This document shows positions 5,116 to 7,583 of a stretch of DNA of 7,583 nucleotides, piece after piece. The notes below the pieces were generated by a model. That model had not been told where the DNA came from. It did no database searches and was given only the letters and a program-made list of their open reading frames with translations. Both the position numbers and the translations under genes were made by a program. Source of the DNA: Zhengella sp041738295 (GTDB lineage: Bacteria; Pseudomonadota; Alphaproteobacteria; Rhizobiales; Rhizobiaceae); assembly GCA_041738295.1 (NCBI GenBank), contig JBGSQC010000182.1, positions 1-7,583 on the forward strand, written 5' to 3'. Numbering within the stretch: the stretch's first letter is position 1; each line of letters starts with the position of its first letter.

Positions 5116-5989
5116 ACTGCTTTGGCATTTGCCTTTGGCGGATCAGGCCTTCCTGCGCCATGGAGGCAATCAGCGTGCCGTCACGGCCATAGAGGAAGCC
5201 CCGCGTCAGGCCCCTTGATCCTTGCGAAGACGGGCTGTCCTGGGTGTAGAGCATCCACTCGTCAAGTTTCGCCGGTCGGTGAAACCACATGGAGTGGTCG
5301 AGGCTTGCCACCTGCAGGTCACGGTCAAACACGGCGCGGCCATGCACGAAGAGCGCGGTGTCCAGCAGCGTCATGTCGGAGAGGTAGGCCAGCACCGCCG
5401 CTTGCAACGGCAAATCGTCCGGCACCGGACCGGTCGCCCGGATCCAGGTGTTCTGGCGCGGTGCCAGCTTCTTGCGGCTGGTGAAGTGCTCCAGCTGCAC
5501 CGGCTTCATTTCGATGGGGCGCGGACGCTCCCACCATTTGCGGATGTTTTCCGGCAGCTCGTCGATGAAGGCCTTCACCAGATCCTTCTCCGAAAGCACC
5601 TCCTCAGGCATCGGGATCCCCTCCGGCATGGCAAACTGGTGCTCCAGCCCTTCTTCCGGCACCTGGAACGACGTGACCAGCGTGAAGATGGCATGGCCGT
5701 GCTGGATGGCGTTGACGCGCCGCGTCAGAAAGGTGCGCCCGTCGCGGATGCGGTCCACCTCGTAGATGATCGGCACCGCCGGATCGCCCGGTCGCATGAA
5801 ATAGCAATGCAGCGAATGGACCTGAAACGGGTTTGGCACGGTGCGTTGCGCTGCCACCAGTGCCTGGCCGATCACCTGCCCGCCGAAGACCCTTTGCCAG
5901 CCCGCCTGCGGGCTGCGCCCGCGATAAAGATTGTGCTCGATGCGCTCCAGATCGAGGATCGCCAGAAGTTCTTCCATCGCGCTTTTCAT
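5114..5989 (-). CDS. tesB: Acyl-CoA thioesterase II
   Basis: This encodes a 291-residue double-hotdog thioesterase that hydrolyses acyl-CoAs to free fatty acids and CoA in the cytosol (E. coli TesB has 286 residues). The N-terminal hotdog carries YRGRSPQAGWQRVFGGQVIGQAL and HSLHCYFMRPGD; the C-terminal hotdog carries the signature DHSMWFHRP with Asp231, and ASMAQEGLIR with Gln279. These match the catalytic Asp204 and Gln278 of E. coli TesB. The third site, Thr228 in E. coli, falls in DSPSSQGSRG (about 251-260), where Ser probably replaces Thr. ATG 5989 is preferred: AGG lies 5 nt upstream and the length fits. The open frame runs 51 codons further upstream through the peroxidase 3' end, which does not look like protein. 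A perfect palindrome lies 66-79 bp upstream of the start. The gene may be cotranscribed with the peroxidase (82-bp gap). Confidence 0.95.
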   Translation of the reverse strand: MKSAMEELLAILDLERIEHNLYRGRSPQAGWQRVFGGQVIGQALVAAQRTVPNPFQVHSLHCYFMRPGDPAVPIIYEVDRIRDGRTFLTRRVNAIQHGHAIFTLVTSFQVPEEGLEHQFAMPEGIPMPEEVLSEKDLVKAFIDELPENIRKWWERPRPIEMKPVQLEHFTSRKKLAPRQNTWIRATGPVPDDLPLQAAVLAYLSDMTLLDTALFVHGRAVFDRDLQVASLDHSMWFHRPAKLDEWMLYTQDSPSSQGSRGLTRGFLYGRDGTLIASMAQEGLIRQRQMPKQ

Positions 5990-6054
5990 GGTGCCCTCAT
6001 GCCGACCTGGCTGGCAGGTTCGGCCAACGGGGAACGCTCCGTCAAGGAGATTTA

Positions 6055-6068
6055 TGACGTATACGTCA
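6055..6068. promoter_or_regulatory. 14-bp palindrome upstream of tesB, probable operator
   Basis: TGACGTATACGTCA is a perfect palindrome between the gpx stop (6072) and the tesB start (5989). The symmetry is typical of TetR-, MarR- or MerR-type dimer operators, and its place suggests control of tesB, possibly linked to acyl-CoA metabolism. The regulator is not identified and no clear -35/-10 pair is seen beside it. Confidence 0.45.
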
Positions 6069-6071
6069 AAA

Positions 6072-6641
6072 TTATCCAGCCGGTCTCGCCAGCGCTGCTT
6101 CAATTGCCAGGGTGATGCGGCTGTCTTCCGGTCGCACTGCACTGGGGAAGCCCGACACCGGAACCCCGTCTCTTCCCACGAGAACCTTGTGAAAATTCCA
6201 GTCCGGAATACCGTCCGCTCCCAGTGCCGACGAGAAGTCGCGGAAAAGCGGATGCGCCTTGCCGCCCTTCACCACAGTCTTTGTGGCCATGGGAAAGGTG
6301 ACATCATGGTTTTGCGAGCAGAACTCCCGGATCTGGGCTGAATTGCCCGGTTCCTGACCGCCGAAATCATTCGACGGCACGCCAATAACCACAAGACCTC
6401 GCGCCCCATAGCGACGCCACATGCGCTCCAGTCCGGCATATTGAGGCGTGAAGGAACACTTTGACGCAGTATTGACGATCAACATGACCTTTCCCCGGAA
6501 CCGGGAGAGGGCAATCGGGTTTCCGTCAAGGCCTTCCAGCACATGACCAAGGACGGTGGCTTTTGCTGCCCGTGCTTGGTTCGGACCTTCGCTCGCCAAC
6601 AGCAGGACAGGCAATGACAAAAAGATGCGGCGGTCAAACAT
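6072..6641 (-). CDS. Glutathione peroxidase family protein with probable Tat signal peptide
   Basis: This encodes a 189-residue thiol peroxidase of the GPx/BtuE family, reducing hydrogen peroxide or lipid peroxides with glutathione or thioredoxin. The catalytic tetrad is visible: Cys62 in NTASKCSFTPQY (cysteine, not selenocysteine), Gln96 in NDFGGQEPG, and Trp148-Asn149 in WNFHKVLVGRDG. Cys108 in REFCSQNHDVTFP is at the position typical of the resolving cysteine in thioredoxin-dependent bacterial enzymes. The N-terminus MFDRRIFLSLPVLLLAS has an RRxFL twin-arginine pattern, a hydrophobic stretch and a likely cleavage at ARA|AK (about residue 26), so it is probably exported to the periplasm folded. 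ATG 6641 has an excellent GGAG 8 nt upstream; the frame stays open to 7154 but that extension lies antisense to the hydroxylase and is not real. It is divergent from the hydroxylase across 66 bp. Confidence 0.93.
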   Translation of the reverse strand: MFDRRIFLSLPVLLLASEGPNQARAAKATVLGHVLEGLDGNPIALSRFRGKVMLIVNTASKCSFTPQYAGLERMWRRYGARGLVVIGVPSNDFGGQEPGNSAQIREFCSQNHDVTFPMATKTVVKGGKAHPLFRDFSSALGADGIPDWNFHKVLVGRDGVPVSGFPSAVRPEDSRITLAIEAALARPAG

Positions 6642-6707
6642 GGTTTTTTCTCCTTTGATGCTATACGTAACCCGGCAAGACACAGATTGAACGCGGAACA
6701 GGTTTCG

Positions 6708-7583
6708 ATGACCGGCAAGCAGCATTCCCTCGACATTCTCGTTGCCGGTGCCGGCTATGTCGGTCTTGCGGCAGCCGTGTCGATCAAGGCCTATCTGCCC
6801 AATCTGGCCGTGGCCGTGGTGGACGCAGCACCCGAAGGTGTCTGGCAGAAGGACACCCGCTGCTCGGCCATTGCCGCTGCTGCCGTGCGCATGCTGGAAG
6901 GGCTCGGCCTCTGGCAGCAGATCGCGCCCTATGCCCAGCCGATCAACGACATGGTCGTCACCGATTCGCGCACCGCTGATCCGGTCCGCCCGGTTTACCT
7001 GACCTTCGGCGGCGATGTGGCGCCAGGCGAGCCTTTTGCCTGGATGGTGCCCAACAGGGTGATGAACGGCGCCTTGCGCGCCCGCGCCGCAGAGCTTGGC
7101 ATTGCCATCCATCAGTCCACCCCGATCAACGCCTTTGAGACCGGACCTGCCCATGTGGTTGCCACTTCGCCCGATGGAAGCCGGTTCACCACCCGCCTAC
7201 TGGTGGCCGCCGACGGCGTGAAATCCAGGCTGCGCGACATGGCCGGCATCAAGACCGTGTCCTGGGACTACGGCCAATCGGGCATTGTCTGCACGGTTTC
7301 CCACGAGCGCCCGCATGAGGGCCGCGCCGAAGAGCATTTCCTGCCCGCAGGCCCCTTCGCCACGCTGCCGCTGACCGGCAACCGCTCGTCCATCGTCTGG
7401 ACGGAGCGCACCGCCGAGGCAGAACGTCTGGTGAAGGAAGATCCCTTTGTCTTTGAAGTTGAGCTTGAAACCCGCTTCGGCCTGAAGCTCGGTGCCATCC
7501 GCGAGGAGGATACGCCGCGCGCCTGGCCGCTCGGGCTGACGCTCGCCCGCTCCTTTGTCGCGCCCCGCTTCGCACTGGCCGGC
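6708..7583 (+). CDS. UbiH/UbiF/COQ6-family FAD monooxygenase (partial at right edge)
   Basis: This encodes 292 codons of a flavin-dependent aromatic hydroxylase of the kind that hydroxylates the ring of ubiquinone precursors at the inner membrane. Visible are the N-terminal dinucleotide fold ILVAGAGYVGLAAAV (GxGxxG at Gly14, Gly16, Gly19), Asp39 at the end of the second strand, the region KDTRCSAIAAAAVRMLEGLGLW, the DG motif AADGVKSRLR (Asp169-Gly170), and the family signature WDYGQSGIVCTV (186-197). The window ends in FALAG, exactly where the second FAD motif GDAAH would follow. ATG 6708 has AGG 5 nt upstream. Which ring position it acts on (UbiH, UbiF, UbiI, or the broad-specificity UbiL or UbiM types of alphaproteobacteria) cannot be decided from this part, so no symbol is given. 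Confidence 0.92.
   Translation, partial: MTGKQHSLDILVAGAGYVGLAAAVSIKAYLPNLAVAVVDAAPEGVWQKDTRCSAIAAAAVRMLEGLGLWQQIAPYAQPINDMVVTDSRTADPVRPVYLTFGGDVAPGEPFAWMVPNRVMNGALRARAAELGIAIHQSTPINAFETGPAHVVATSPDGSRFTTRLLVAADGVKSRLRDMAGIKTVSWDYGQSGIVCTVSHERPHEGRAEEHFLPAGPFATLPLTGNRSSIVWTERTAEAERLVKEDPFVFEVELETRFGLKLGAIREEDTPRAWPLGLTLARSFVAPRFALAG

Noticed and set aside
5222..6115. A 297-codon plus-strand frame opposite tesB
   Set aside because: It is a shadow of tesB: rich in His and Arg, with no domain and no ribosome binding site that stands out.
6642..7154. An N-terminal extension of the glutathione peroxidase up to 7154
   Set aside because: It runs antisense through the UbiH-family gene. The start at 6641 has a strong Shine-Dalgarno sequence and gives a proper signal peptide.

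Overview
The window looks like chromosome of a free-living alphaproteobacterium, most likely of the order Hyphomicrobiales (Rhizobiales). The reasons are the GC-rich coding sequence, the FtsK N-terminus with a SWNVADPS motif, the tesB-glnK-amtB-ftsK gene order familiar from Rhizobiaceae-like genomes, and a perfect CtrA-type box (TTAA-N7-TTAA) upstream of ftsK. Organism and gene-order statements come from memory of these families, not from a search.

Six genes lie on the minus strand and one on the plus strand. Reading the minus strand in the direction of transcription: a secreted glutathione peroxidase (6641-6072), acyl-CoA thioesterase II tesB (5989-5114), the PII protein glnK (4897-4559), ammonium channel amtB (4109-2784), a second and quite different Amt-family channel (2542-1313), and the N-terminal part of ftsK (from 1096 off the left edge). 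A UbiH/UbiF/COQ6-family FAD hydroxylase starts at 6708 on the plus strand, divergent from the peroxidase, and runs off the right edge just before its second FAD motif.

The core is a nitrogen-acquisition module: one PII signal protein and two Amt channels. It does not look like a simple glnK-amtB operon. Each of the three genes has its own sigma-54-like promoter of the form TGGCA(C/T)G-N4-TTG at the correct spacing, and each is followed by hairpins suited to terminate it. NtrC-like TGCAC/GTGCA sites lie upstream of both amt promoters. All three promoters share a departure from consensus: the -12 GC is GA, GG or GT.

The 449-bp gap between glnK and amtB holds a glnK terminator, about 120 bp of sequence rich in inverted repeats, a textbook intrinsic terminator, a 17-bp palindrome, the NtrC-like cluster and the amtB promoter. 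The middle part is a candidate small or structured RNA and is the least explained piece of the window. The cell-division and metabolic genes at the edges appear ordinary. I see no mobile element, CRISPR array, tRNA or rRNA, and no clear sign of a new defence or other exotic system; the interest is mainly regulatory.
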